Shown here: positions 1 to 7,741 of the stretch, piece by piece
How positions within the stretch are numbered: position 1 is the stretch's first letter
How the letters are laid out: every line of letters begins with the position of its first letter
Assembly: GCA_964558875.1 (NCBI GenBank)
Contig: CAZLGM010000061.1
Coordinates: 1 to 16,486 of the forward strand
Direction: 5' to 3'
Length of the DNA: 16,486 nucleotides
Origin: CAZLGM01 sp964558875
GTDB lineage: Bacteria; Desulfobacterota; Desulfobulbia; Desulfobulbales; Desulfocapsaceae
Notes under the pieces: generated by a model
Told to the model about the DNA's origin: nothing
The model's database searches: none
What the model saw: only the letters and a program-made list of their open reading frames with translations
Translations under genes and position numbers: made by a program

Positions 1-376
1 ATCTCTCAACCCGGATCAGTTTCATTAACAATTTGTGTTTGTCAACCAGATCAAGGCAGGTCCTTTTGGCCCGTTCTTCTCTGGCAGCAAGATTCTCAAA
101 CCGGGTTCGCTCTTCATGGGTCGACCGTCTGACAACAACAAGCTCCACCTTTCTGGGCAGGTTGCCGGGACTGCAGCCGGGAACTGCGCAGATGACTTCT
201 GCCGGTTCCAACCCATGGTCGGTTTTCACCATGACCACCTCACCTGCAGTCAATCCGCCCAGCGATGAGCAGGCAAAAAACTCCTGGCCGTCCTTTCGGA
301 AACGAATCCGATAGTAGACGCTGTCTTCGCTGTCGGAATTTGCGGTTTGTTCCTTTTCCGCTTCTTTTTCAACCAT
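1..376 (-). CDS. ricT: RicT/YaaT-like PSP1-domain protein, partial (C-terminus outside the window)
   Basis: The visible part is the first 125 residues, starting at the ATG at 374-376; an AAAGG lies 10 nt upstream. After an acidic, low-complexity N-terminus (about residues 1-20) comes a pattern typical of PSP1-domain proteins: YYRIRFRK, then EFFA, then a beta-strand repeat ending in a TDHGLEPAEV-like segment. The last visible part, around LVDKHKLLMKLIRVE, matches the start of the PSP1 C-terminal domain. In Bacillus, RicT (YaaT) works with RicA and RicF on RNase Y-dependent mRNA maturation; its role in Proteobacteria-like bacteria is not settled. It follows holB by 63 bp on the same strand, and the holB-ricT neighbourhood is conserved across distant phyla, which supports the call. 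No stop codon is reached before base 1. Confidence 0.85.
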   Translation of the reverse strand, partial: MVEKEAEKEQTANSDSEDSVYYRIRFRKDGQEFFACSSLGGLTAGEVVMVKTDHGLEPAEVICAVPGCSPGNLPRKVELVVVRRSTHEERTRFENLAAREERAKRTCLDLVDKHKLLMKLIRVER

Positions 377-439
377 CTATCATTAACCTTTTATTCAATC
401 TGTTCTTTTGTATCATACGAAACGAGGATATGCTTACAC

Positions 440-1480
440 CTACCCCTTTACAGCCACACGCTGACCATCCTGCAACTTAAATAACAGTACCTCACACACC
501 AGGGCTCGGTTGCAGTTGCGGTTCAGTTCCTTTTCCGCCTGTTCAATGGCTGCAAGTTTGGCGAACAGGAGATCGGCAGAGTAATTGTTTTCTATATTTC
601 CGCCGGTTGCCTCTTGAATATAATCAGCATCAACCCTATTACTGCTTGGAGTTGAGAGCAGCAGCAGGTCCCGTATCCATATTCTCAACAGGCCAAAAAA
701 AGCTGGAAGGTGTTCATTTAAGTCGGCCATAACGGCTGCGGCTGCCAGCACGTCACCGACCCGATCTTCGGAATGATACGTTGGATCATGAAGAACGGCA
801 ACAACTTTTTCCAGGATATCAGTCATTTCCGCCTGAACGAAGGTAAGTGCCATTCCAGGGCTTCCTTCAGCCAGACGGGACAGTAAAAGAGCATCCCGAT
901 CTTCGAGTTGTGGATTATGAGCCTGCAAAATCCGTCTGGTATCGTCTATGCTTAAGCTGAAAAATCCAACGATCTGGCATCGTGAACTGATTGTGGGCAA
1001 GATTTCCCGTGACGATTGGGCCGTTAAGATAAACATGTTGTTCTCAGGCGGCTCTTCCAGCGTTTTCAAGAGACTGTTGGCCGCTTCCTGCCTCATGACG
1101 TGGATGTCTTCTATAAGAACAACCCGTCTTGACGATTCATAGGGCGGGTAGGACAACCCTCTGTTCATCTCCCGAATAGTGCCTATCTTGATGCTGTTCT
1201 TTTCCGGACTGATCACGATGAAATCTGGGTGATTACCTGATGAGTACTTTTTACACGAGGAACAGATACCACAGGCTTCAACATCCTGTCGGCTGCGACA
1301 GTTGACGCTCGCCGCAAGACTTCTGGCAAACAGCCGTTTGCCAACGCCGTCTGGTCCCCTGAACAAAAAGGCATGGGGCAGACGGTTGGAACCAATGGCC
1401 CGTGCCAGCATGGTTTTGGCCTTGCTCTGACCCAGAAGTTCAGAAAAAGTGATGGGAAAATGGCTGGATTGCCTGTTCAT
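440..1480 (-). CDS. holB: DNA polymerase III, delta prime subunit
   Basis: This 346-residue AAA+ protein is the clamp-loader subunit that helps open the beta sliding clamp at primer-template junctions. Visible motifs in order: the N-terminal FSELLGQ segment (residues 12-18), Walker A GPDGVGKR (42-49), a four-cysteine zinc module (C61, C70, C73, C76), Walker B VVLIEDIH (120-127) and the SRC motif (166-168) in the sensor region. The Walker A looks intact, unlike the degenerate one in E. coli delta prime, so ATP binding cannot be excluded. The C-terminal 150 residues are helical and less conserved, as usual for the collar domain. The start at 1478-1480 has no clear Shine-Dalgarno sequence but fits the family N-terminus. 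It lies 46 bp after the upstream exoribonuclease gene and 63 bp before ricT, so the three genes probably share a transcript. Confidence 0.95.
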   Translation of the reverse strand: MNRQSSHFPITFSELLGQSKAKTMLARAIGSNRLPHAFLFRGPDGVGKRLFARSLAASVNCRSRQDVEACGICSSCKKYSSGNHPDFIVISPEKNSIKIGTIREMNRGLSYPPYESSRRVVLIEDIHVMRQEAANSLLKTLEEPPENNMFILTAQSSREILPTISSRCQIVGFFSLSIDDTRRILQAHNPQLEDRDALLLSRLAEGSPGMALTFVQAEMTDILEKVVAVLHDPTYHSEDRVGDVLAAAAVMADLNEHLPAFFGLLRIWIRDLLLLSTPSSNRVDADYIQEATGGNIENNYSADLLFAKLAAIEQAEKELNRNCNRALVCEVLLFKLQDGQRVAVKG

Positions 1481-1526
1481 CGCTTGTGTTGTATTGTTAT
1501 CAGTTCAGGTTCACTTGGATACAAGA

Positions 1527-2546
1527 TTAGAACAGTGACTGTTGCCTGCCTTGTGAAGAATCGGTGCCACTTTTATCATCCGGGCCATCATCTTGCAGGG
1601 GGTGGAGGAAAAGAAATCTCTCAAGGCTCCGCTGGTAGTCGGTCCACTGATATCCTCCTTTTTTCATTTTGCGGCGCAACTGCTCCATCATATTCATTTT
1701 GGCATCCATGTCGTCGATCTGGCTGAGCAGGAGGGCCTCAACGGTCATCGGCACAGTGGGTGAGCCAAACTGCAACTGGCCGTGATGACTGAGAATAAGA
1801 TGTTGGATTTGCTGGAGCAGCCCGGTGGGAAAATCATCGATTTGGGCAGCAGCTTCAGCCACCATCTCGCTTCCCATCACCAGGTGACCTTTTAACCGTC
1901 CACTGTCTGTATATTCGATCAACCCCTTGTCCATGGCCAGCTCACTCAATTTACCAATATCGTGAAGCATGACGCCGGCAATGAGCAACGACCGGTCTAC
2001 ACCCCGGTAATGATTGCTGATCAGATCCGCCAGCTTCGCCATTGACAGGCAGTGTTCCATCAAGCCGCCCAGATAACCGTGATGCATGGCTTTAGCGGCA
2101 GGAGCCTCCTGGAAAAGCTCCCAGGTCTCCCCGGAAAAAATGTTGCCAAGAAGTCGTCTGACAAAGGGATTTTCGACAGAATGAATCAATGATTGAATCT
2201 CATGCGCCATACTGTCACGATCGCCTTCACAGGCTGCTGTAAAGGCGGAAGTGTCAACCTCCTTGCTGTCAACCTTTAGTACCCTGTCGATTTTCAATTG
2301 CGGCTGATCACGATATGAACCGACACTTGCCATCAAATGAACAAAGGTACCCGGCTGACAGATCTGGCTGAGCTGCTCCACACTGTCCCAGACCGGTCCC
2401 GATATTTCCCCGCTTTTATCCATGAAGGTGACAATCAGGTACGGCTTGCCGGCCCGTGTTTCTCCAGCCCTGGTCGACTTGACAAGAAACAGGTCATCAA
2501 CCCGATCCCCTTCCTTCAACTCATTCACATAGATTGTTTTGTCCAT
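1527..2546 (-). CDS. yhaM: OB-fold/HD-domain 3'-5' exoribonuclease, YhaM family
   Basis: The protein has 339 residues, close to the roughly 310-320 of YhaM proteins. Residues 1-95 form an OB-fold nucleic-acid-binding domain (start VNELKEGDRV, then a FMDKSGEISGPVWD-like strand pair). Residues 150-300 are an HD-type metallohydrolase domain with HHGYLGGLMEH (155-165), the diagnostic MLHDIGK (HD at 195-196), GHLVMG (H221) and LSHHG (254-255), giving the usual set of metal ligands. In Bacillus and Staphylococcus this family trims RNA 3' ends in the cytoplasm. The start ATG at 2544-2546 is preceded only by a weak AGAG. It sits between ychF (87 bp upstream) and holB (46 bp downstream). Finding an RNase next to ricT, whose homologue affects RNase Y, is suggestive but not proof of a shared pathway. 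Confidence 0.88.
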   Translation of the reverse strand: MDKTIYVNELKEGDRVDDLFLVKSTRAGETRAGKPYLIVTFMDKSGEISGPVWDSVEQLSQICQPGTFVHLMASVGSYRDQPQLKIDRVLKVDSKEVDTSAFTAACEGDRDSMAHEIQSLIHSVENPFVRRLLGNIFSGETWELFQEAPAAKAMHHGYLGGLMEHCLSMAKLADLISNHYRGVDRSLLIAGVMLHDIGKLSELAMDKGLIEYTDSGRLKGHLVMGSEMVAEAAAQIDDFPTGLLQQIQHLILSHHGQLQFGSPTVPMTVEALLLSQIDDMDAKMNMMEQLRRKMKKGGYQWTDYQRSLERFLFLHPLQDDGPDDKSGTDSSQGRQQSLF

Positions 2547-2586
2547 TTCTCTGTTTATTCAATATTTCAACATAACCCCGACCTAA

Positions 2587-2628
2587 GTTGATAGGCTCTC
2601 GATAGTGCAGTAGCGTAAGCCTATCGAC
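2587..2628. repeat. Imperfect inverted repeat between ychF and the YhaM-family gene
   Basis: GTTGATAGGCT (2587-2597) and AGCCTATCGAC (2618-2628) pair over 11 bp with one G-T mismatch, leaving a 20-nt loop. It lies 6 bp after the ychF stop codon (minus strand). There is no T-run on either side, so it is not a standard intrinsic terminator, although it may stabilise the ychF mRNA end. Its loop, read on the minus strand, matches the edge of the palindrome at 16297-16395 at 16 of 20 positions, including GCACTATCGA, so it may be a worn remnant of that repeat. Confidence 0.5.
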
Positions 2629-2633
2629 ACAGG

Positions 2634-3731
2634 CTACACATTAAAGCGGAACTGTATAGTATCACCGTCAGCCACCACATAATCTCTTCCTTCGGAACGC
2701 ATCAGTCCCTTTTCTTTAGCTCCGTTTTCACCGCCGCAGGCCACATAATCTTCATAGGGTATTACTTCGGCTCTGATAAAACCGCGCTGGAAATCGGAAT
2801 GGATTTTCCCGGCGGCACCAAACGCACTGGTTCCTTTCTTAATGGTCCAGGCCCGGGTTTCCTTCTGTCTCACTGTGAAAAAGGTCAACAATCCCAGCAA
2901 CTCATAACCTGCCTTGACCAGCCGGTTCAATCCAGGCTCCTGCATGCCCATCTCTTCAAGGAATTCCTTTTGCTCTTCGACATCAAGCACACTCAGCTCC
3001 TGTTCAATGGAACCGCCAATGACAACAACCCCGTCGCCTTCTGAGCTGGCGGCTTTTTCCAACCTGCGGACAAACTCATTGCCGCCGGCCATATCCTGTT
3101 CATCGACATTGGCCACATATAAAACCGGTTTGCTGGTCAACAGGCAAAGTTCTTTGAGCAGCCCCGACTCCATGTCATCTGTGGTCTCCATTTTCCTGGC
3201 CGGTTGACCGGAATCAAGCAGGTCCCGAAGTTTTTCCAGAAAAGACGCCTGGGCACGAAAAAGCTTGTCACCCGATTTTGCCTGGGTGGTTGTTTTGCGA
3301 TATCGTTTTTCGACGGTCTCAAGGTCAGCCAGAACAAGTTCCATGGTGATGATTTCCCGATCACGGTCAGGGTCGATGGAACCATCCACATGGACAATAT
3401 TGTCATCTTCAAAACAGCGGATCACATGAACAATGGCATCAACTTCCCGGATATGACCGAGAAACTGATTGCCCAGCCCTTCCCCCCGGCTGGCCCCTTT
3501 GACCAGACCGGCTATATCGACAAACTCCATCTGGGTGGCAACCATGTGCCTGGCATTTACCATCTCCGCCAGCACATCCAGTCTGGGGTCAACCACCGGC
3601 ACCATGCCCACATTAGGTTCAATTGTACAGAACGGATAATTTGCCGCATCGATTCCGGCAGCAGTAAGTGCATTGAAAATCGTTGATTTCCCCACGTTTG
3701 GCAGCCCAACGATCCCGCAACGAAAACCCAT
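2634..3731 (-). CDS. ychF: Redox-regulated ribosome-binding ATPase YchF (Obg family)
   Basis: The protein has 365 residues, matching the usual 363. The G1 loop GLPNVGKS (9-16), G3 DIAGLVKGAS (72-81) and the atypical G4 NVDE (208-211, in place of NKxD) identify YchF, which prefers ATP over GTP. A coiled-coil region spans about 125-180, and a C-terminal TGS domain (about 281-365) contains the typical GRDYVVADGDTIQFRFNV end. The protein binds ribosomes and has been linked to translation initiation and oxidative-stress control. The start at 3729-3731 has AAGGA 6 nt upstream. It is followed after 87 bp by the YhaM-family gene and preceded by the DUF2452 gene, so it could be read from its own promoter or from the upstream gene. 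Confidence 0.98.
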   Translation of the reverse strand: MGFRCGIVGLPNVGKSTIFNALTAAGIDAANYPFCTIEPNVGMVPVVDPRLDVLAEMVNARHMVATQMEFVDIAGLVKGASRGEGLGNQFLGHIREVDAIVHVIRCFEDDNIVHVDGSIDPDRDREIITMELVLADLETVEKRYRKTTTQAKSGDKLFRAQASFLEKLRDLLDSGQPARKMETTDDMESGLLKELCLLTSKPVLYVANVDEQDMAGGNEFVRRLEKAASSEGDGVVVIGGSIEQELSVLDVEEQKEFLEEMGMQEPGLNRLVKAGYELLGLLTFFTVRQKETRAWTIKKGTSAFGAAGKIHSDFQRGFIRAEVIPYEDYVACGGENGAKEKGLMRSEGRDYVVADGDTIQFRFNV

Positions 3732-3795
3732 CTCTCATCCTTATTTTGAAACACCGGTTTAAATCGACCGTTCATCTTCCAATTTTTCTGCTAAC

Positions 3796-3835
3796 GTGAA
3801 CAACTCTTGCCATAGTGGATTCAGAGTTGCTTCAC
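3796..3835 (-). terminator. Hairpin at the 3' end of the DUF2452 gene
   Basis: GTGAACAACTCT (3796-3807) pairs with AGAGTTGCTTCAC (3823-3835): 12 bp with a single bulged base and a 15-nt loop. It overlaps the stop codon of the DUF2452 gene (3832-3834). No T-run follows on the minus strand, so it may be a weak terminator or an mRNA 3'-end stabiliser; which of these is uncertain. Confidence 0.4.
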
Positions 3836-4284
3836 ATCTTTTCACTACTCTGTCCGGTTTCAACAGGATTCCAACTCATATCGTTTTCCAATCGATAGGA
3901 ACCGACAAAGCGAAATGGCGGAGAACCGTTCCATTCATCGGGCCCGATCATGGAAAACAGCAGACCGGAATCCTCCTTTTTATAGAGGTGATAGATCTTC
4001 CCGGCAATCTTCTTAAACCCGCAGTGCGCCCTGTGCAGTTCCTGATTGCGTCGTGTTTCCTCAAGAATCGTCCTTGCCTCGTCCTGCAGCCCGCGCATCT
4101 GTTCAAGGAGGAGCCGCAACTTACCGGTTGCCTGAATGGACAGCATGTCGTCCGCTTCGGCAATTTCCTTAGCCATATCGATAAGCTGGATATCAGGAGA
4201 CAGGCGGCTTAACGGGTAAGGTGCCAACCGGTCCGGCCCCACGTGATTTTTCCCGGAATATTTTATGTTCCCCATAGCGGCCAT
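3832..4284 (-). CDS. DUF2452 (C1orf50-like) protein of unknown function
   Basis: From the ATG at 4282-4284 the product has 150 residues; a second in-frame ATG at 4273-4275 is nearly as good, and a TTG at 4366-4368 would add 28 residues that look unlike the family. The body has a GPDRLAPYPLSRLSPDIQL stretch near the N-terminus, a helical middle (DMAKEIAEADDMLS to EETRRNQELHRA) and a C-terminal block with KIYHLYKK, FSMIGPDEW and GSYRLENDMSW. I recognise this as DUF2452, found in scattered bacteria and in animals (human C1orf50); no biochemical function is known. There is no signal peptide or membrane segment, so it is probably cytoplasmic. Neither ATG has a good Shine-Dalgarno; the nearest strong one (GGGAGG, around 4317-4322) precedes an out-of-frame ATG at 4313. 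Confidence 0.75.
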   Translation of the reverse strand: MAAMGNIKYSGKNHVGPDRLAPYPLSRLSPDIQLIDMAKEIAEADDMLSIQATGKLRLLLEQMRGLQDEARTILEETRRNQELHRAHCGFKKIAGKIYHLYKKEDSGLLFSMIGPDEWNGSPPFRFVGSYRLENDMSWNPVETGQSSEKM

Positions 4285-4313
4285 TCCATTGTATCGGATT
4301 GAGCTGATTCCAT
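4263..4313 (-). other. Possible 16-codon leader ORF overlapping the DUF2452 start
   Basis: The ATG at 4311-4313 follows GGGAGG with a short 3-nt spacing and opens a frame of 16 codons ending in TAA at 4263-4265. This frame runs across both candidate ATG starts of the DUF2452 gene (4284 and 4275) and stops 10-12 nt past the second. The arrangement would suit translational coupling, but the ORF is short, its peptide has no recognisable feature and the spacing is not ideal. Chance is a real alternative. Confidence 0.2.
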
Positions 4314-4459
4314 GTTCCTCCCGTTCGGCCGGGAGCTGCAACCATTTTATTACAGACAAAAAAACCAAAAATATATAATATACTCCGTCAACCCGTAAAA
4401 GCCTATGTTTTTCACGCTTTGCCTTTCACTGGACAAGCCAATCGATCACAGAGAACGGA

Positions 4460-5764
4460 ATGAACAACTCCATCGCTATCACTCACTGTACAATCCTGCC
4501 AGAGGCTACATCGCCATTAATTCACAACGGTTTTGCCAGAATTTCAGGTGACACTATTCAGGAGATTGGAAAGATGGGGGATTATTCCCCACGGCCAAGA
4601 GAGGAGGTCATCAATGCCACGGGGCAGCTGCTGATGCCGGGTCTAGTCAACTGCCACAATCATGCCGCCATGTCGCTCTTTCGTGGAATGGCCGACGACC
4701 TGGAACTGACCAGCTGGCTCAATGACCACATTTTCCCCGCAGAAGCAGCCAGCGTCAACCCGGAAATGGTTCGGGCCTGTTCCAAACTGAGCGCAGCTGA
4801 AATGATCCTCTCCGGGACAACCTGTGTGGCAGATGCCTATTTTTACGGTTCCCAGGCAGCCAGATCGTATTCCGAAGCAGGACTGCGGGCCGTGGTCGCC
4901 CATGGAGTACTTGACTTCCCAGCCCCCGGGGTTCCCGACCCCAGTAAAAATGTCGACACCGTTGCCGACTTCATCGACCGACATCTGGGTAAGGACACGC
5001 TGGTCGTTCCGGCGGTTTTTGCCCATGCTCCCTATACCTGTTCAGCCAAAACACTCACCAGAGCAAAAAAGCTGGCCGACGATCGTGGAGTTCGTTTCTT
5101 TCTCCATCTTGCGGAAACAAAGAACGAACAAGCTATGATCACCAACCCCTTAGGCGAAACCCCGGTCAAGCATCTTGATGCCTTGGGCCTGCTGGATGCG
5201 AATACCATCTGCGTCCACTGTACCTGGCTGGACCAGGACGATATCGACATCCTGGAAAAAACAGGCTCCCATGTAATATCCTGTCCGCAGTCCAACCTCA
5301 AACTGGCCTCCGGTATAGCTCCGGTTGATGCGTTAATCAAGCAAAATGTTCCGGTCGGTATTGGAACCGATGGCTGCGCCTCTAACAACAGCCTTGATAT
5401 GTTCAGGGAAATGTCTACACTGGCCAAAGTTCAGAAAGTTGCCACGGGAGAGGCCACCGCTCTATCGGCACGTCAGGCGCTGCTGTGCGCCACAACCCTT
5501 GGTGGCCGAATTCTTGGCCTGAAAGATACCGGTACCTGTAAACCCGGATCCAAAGCCGACTGTATTCTAGTGGATCTGCAATCCCCCCATCTGACACCCT
5601 TCTATAACCAGGATCTACTTGTGTATGCAGCCCGGGGCGGTGATGTTACAACCGTATTTATTAATGGCCGGCTGGTCATGCAAAACAGACAACTTCTCAC
5701 CATCGATATCGCCAAAACTATGGCAACCGTTGCCGCTCTTGCAGGTGAACTGAAAGGGGGCTGA
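4460..5764 (+). CDS. mtaD: 5-methylthioadenosine/S-adenosylhomocysteine deaminase
   Basis: This 434-residue protein belongs to the amidohydrolase superfamily, in the MtaD/SsnA/TrzN group. It probably deaminates S-adenosylhomocysteine or 5'-methylthioadenosine to the inosyl form in the cytoplasm. Metal-site residues are all present: HxH in NCHNH (H66, H68), H216 with the HLAETKNE block (E219), H253 in CVHCTW, and D304 in GIGTDGCASNN. A small beta-sandwich is formed from both termini, and residues 355-375 (CKPGSKADCILVDL) are typical of the C-terminal strand return. The start ATG at 4460 has AGAG seven nt upstream. Substrate cannot be fixed from sequence; related enzymes act on guanine, cytosine or triazines. 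SAH removal would serve methyltransferases such as those encoded at 7725-8372 and 13217-15097, but there is no operon link. It is divergent from the DUF2452 gene and convergent with the protease. Confidence 0.9.
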   Translation: MNNSIAITHCTILPEATSPLIHNGFARISGDTIQEIGKMGDYSPRPREEVINATGQLLMPGLVNCHNHAAMSLFRGMADDLELTSWLNDHIFPAEAASVNPEMVRACSKLSAAEMILSGTTCVADAYFYGSQAARSYSEAGLRAVVAHGVLDFPAPGVPDPSKNVDTVADFIDRHLGKDTLVVPAVFAHAPYTCSAKTLTRAKKLADDRGVRFFLHLAETKNEQAMITNPLGETPVKHLDALGLLDANTICVHCTWLDQDDIDILEKTGSHVISCPQSNLKLASGIAPVDALIKQNVPVGIGTDGCASNNSLDMFREMSTLAKVQKVATGEATALSARQALLCATTLGGRILGLKDTGTCKPGSKADCILVDLQSPHLTPFYNQDLLVYAARGGDVTTVFINGRLVMQNRQLLTIDIAKTMATVAALAGELKGG

Positions 5765-5821
5765 GTTGGAGAGTCACTACCACCCACAACAATCTTTTCA
5801 AAGGCAGCATGAGGTGTCAAT

Positions 5822-7000
5822 TCAGCGAAGGAAACGGGCAAACTCCTGGAAAACCAGGTCGATATGGATGGCAAAACCAAGGCCTTCAAATTTTTCTGTT
5901 ACTAATTTTAAGGTATTGACACCGATCACCCGGCCGTCCTTTGTGATCAGCGGTCCGCCCGAATTGCCCGGATAGATTTCAGCATTGGTCTGGATATGAT
6001 CTTTTCGATAGGAGGACAGGACACCTGAAGTCACACTGTTGGCCAGATTTAAAGGGGAACCGACCGCGTACACCGGGTCGCCGAGAGCCGTGTCGCTCTT
6101 TTTGGCGGGAAGAAGATATGGGGTTTTCACTCCTTTGATTTTTAAAAGTGCCAGATCGTACGAATCACTGATCTTATAGAGCAAGGCAGACATTTTCGTC
6201 CCATCTGCCAAAGTTACTGTGAACTTATATTGGCCTTCCTGTTCCTGCCGCATTTGCTGATATTCGCTCTTTTTGGAAGAAAATTCCTGTAATTTCCGGT
6301 CGTATTCTTCCTTCACCCGCTGATACTGCTTTTTGTCCATCCGCAACTCATCTTCATGCTCCAGCAGTTCCCGACGATAATTCCTGAGATGCCTTCTGTC
6401 ACTCTCAGTCGTGGCTTCCTTTTTATAGCTGCTGTACTGCCTCCACCACCTGGTGATTTTTTGCTCATATTTATCTATTCTTTTTTTTCTCTTGTCCATC
6501 TCCTGTTTGAGCTTCTGAAACTGTTGTCCGGCATCCTTTATTCTTTTTGAGATCTCTTTTTTGTTGCGATCACTTCCCCTGACCACATGGCGGTTGGTTA
6601 CGATCAATCCGTCATCGCTGATAAAAAAGCCGGAACCAAAGCCGGCAACCGTTTTAATATAAACGGAGCACATATTGGCCCGCTCAATCATATTTTTTGG
6701 CTGTTTTGCTGCCAGCAGCTTTTTTTCCAGATCGTGTTTCTGAGGGGTACGGTTACTGGTCTTCCTCTGTTGCTGAACACCCTGTTTGACTTTTTTAGAA
6801 TAGATGATTTTTTCCACATCTCTACTGGGGATCTCAATCATACCACCATACCGCTCATAGGCAACAGTTGTCCCTTTTTCAATCACCATGGAGCTGCGTA
6901 TAATCTTGCCGTTTTTTAAAACGATCTTATGACCATAAACAGCTGTTGAAAGGAAAAGACAAAGACTCAGTGAAAGGATGATGATTTTGATCTGACCCAT
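5822..7000 (-). CDS. Exported trypsin-like serine protease with a coiled-coil insertion
   Basis: The 392-residue product starts at the ATG at 6998-7000 with AGGGG 8 nt upstream. Residues 1-23 form a signal peptide (hydrophobic core IIILSLSLCLFLSTA, cleavage likely after VYG). Residues 24-66 form a small beta domain (KIVLKNGKIIRSS to IEIPSRDVEKI), as often seen ahead of envelope proteins in related bacteria. The protease domain carries GSGFFISDDGLIVTNRHVV (catalytic H138), DLALLKI (D282) and GNSGGP (S347), an HtrA-like triad. No PDZ domain follows; the protein ends shortly after the last strands. Between H138 and D282 lie 143 residues instead of the roughly 30 in DegP. The extra part, about 144-256, is almost all charged or polar helix rich in K, R, E and Q, and is predicted to be a coiled coil. 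It probably acts in the periplasm. The gene follows the DedA-family gene on the same strand after 123 bp and may have its own promoter. Confidence 0.88.
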   Translation of the reverse strand: MGQIKIIILSLSLCLFLSTAVYGHKIVLKNGKIIRSSMVIEKGTTVAYERYGGMIEIPSRDVEKIIYSKKVKQGVQQQRKTSNRTPQKHDLEKKLLAAKQPKNMIERANMCSVYIKTVAGFGSGFFISDDGLIVTNRHVVRGSDRNKKEISKRIKDAGQQFQKLKQEMDKRKKRIDKYEQKITRWWRQYSSYKKEATTESDRRHLRNYRRELLEHEDELRMDKKQYQRVKEEYDRKLQEFSSKKSEYQQMRQEQEGQYKFTVTLADGTKMSALLYKISDSYDLALLKIKGVKTPYLLPAKKSDTALGDPVYAVGSPLNLANSVTSGVLSSYRKDHIQTNAEIYPGNSGGPLITKDGRVIGVNTLKLVTEKFEGLGFAIHIDLVFQEFARFLR

Positions 7001-7123
7001 CGCTTAAACCCCTGAAACTATGGAATAACGCCACAGTATAATGGAACAACTTACCCACTACCCACATGGTGGATACTACCTGGTTATTAACCGGCTGCAG
7101 CGCTGGTATGATTCAAGAAAAGG

Positions 7124-7741
7124 TTATAGCACAAGTTTGATCAAAACGAAACCACCGATCAGCAGGATCATGAAGACTGTGGTGAGAATACCGAAATATT
7201 TATCGATGTAGACCCGCATCGGTTCCCCAAATTTCCAGATGATGGCTGCCACCAGAAAAAATCTGGCTGACCGGGAAACGATGGAAACCAGGATGAACTT
7301 GGAAAAATCGATCTTAAATGCGCCTGCGGTCAGGGTGAACAGTTTGTAAGGAAGTGGGGTGAAACCGGCGGTTCCAACGGCCCACACGTCATATTTCCGA
7401 TAGAGGTTCTGCATGACCTCATATTTTTCCTCCAGACCATAAAATTCCAGGATGTTCTGACCGATGCTGTCCATGAACCAGAGACCCAGGCCGTAGCCAA
7501 AAGCACCGCCTACTACTGAACCGACCGCGCAGATAGAGGCGTATTTAAATGCATTTTTGGAAGCGGCAATACACAGGGCGATTAAAAAAACATCAGGTGG
7601 TATAGGGAAAAATGATGACTCGGCAAAAGCGATGCAGAAAAGGGCAAAAAGACCATAGGGGGTCTGTATCCACTCCATGCACACGTCATAGAGCCGCTTC
7701 AGCCAGGAAGCCTTCTTCAGATTATCAGTTTTTCCATCCAT
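7124..7741 (-). CDS. DedA/VTT-family membrane protein (YqaA-like)
   Basis: The 205-residue product is an integral inner-membrane protein of the VTT (SNARE-associated) superfamily. Several hydrophobic segments are visible: LFALFCIAFAESSFFPIPPDVF-like (about 29-50), ICAVGSVVGGAFGYGLGLWF, FILVSIVSRSARFFLVAAIIW and the C-terminal ILTTVFMILLIGGFVLIKLVL. The FPIPPDV signature near the first helix, the GxxxG-rich second segment and the FTPLPYKLFTLTAGAF block are typical of this family. Members are linked to lipid-carrier or phospholipid transport across the membrane (undecaprenyl phosphate in the DedA branch); the substrate of this branch is not known. The ATG at 7739-7741 lies inside the end of pcm (17-nt overlap), so translation is probably coupled; a TTG at 7748-7750 would add three residues. 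Confidence 0.88.
   Translation of the reverse strand: MDGKTDNLKKASWLKRLYDVCMEWIQTPYGLFALFCIAFAESSFFPIPPDVFLIALCIAASKNAFKYASICAVGSVVGGAFGYGLGLWFMDSIGQNILEFYGLEEKYEVMQNLYRKYDVWAVGTAGFTPLPYKLFTLTAGAFKIDFSKFILVSIVSRSARFFLVAAIIWKFGEPMRVYIDKYFGILTTVFMILLIGGFVLIKLVL

Noticed and set aside
3204..3686. 160-codon plus-strand reading frame inside ychF
   Set aside because: It is fully antisense to a well-conserved gene, shows no domain and is best explained as a shadow of ychF codon usage.
7021..7123. Cluster of short palindromes (CCACATGGTGG, GGTTATTAACC, GCTGCAGC) between the DedA-family and protease genes
   Set aside because: Each is too short to be significant alone, they do not resemble the long palindrome family, and none has a terminator-type T-run.
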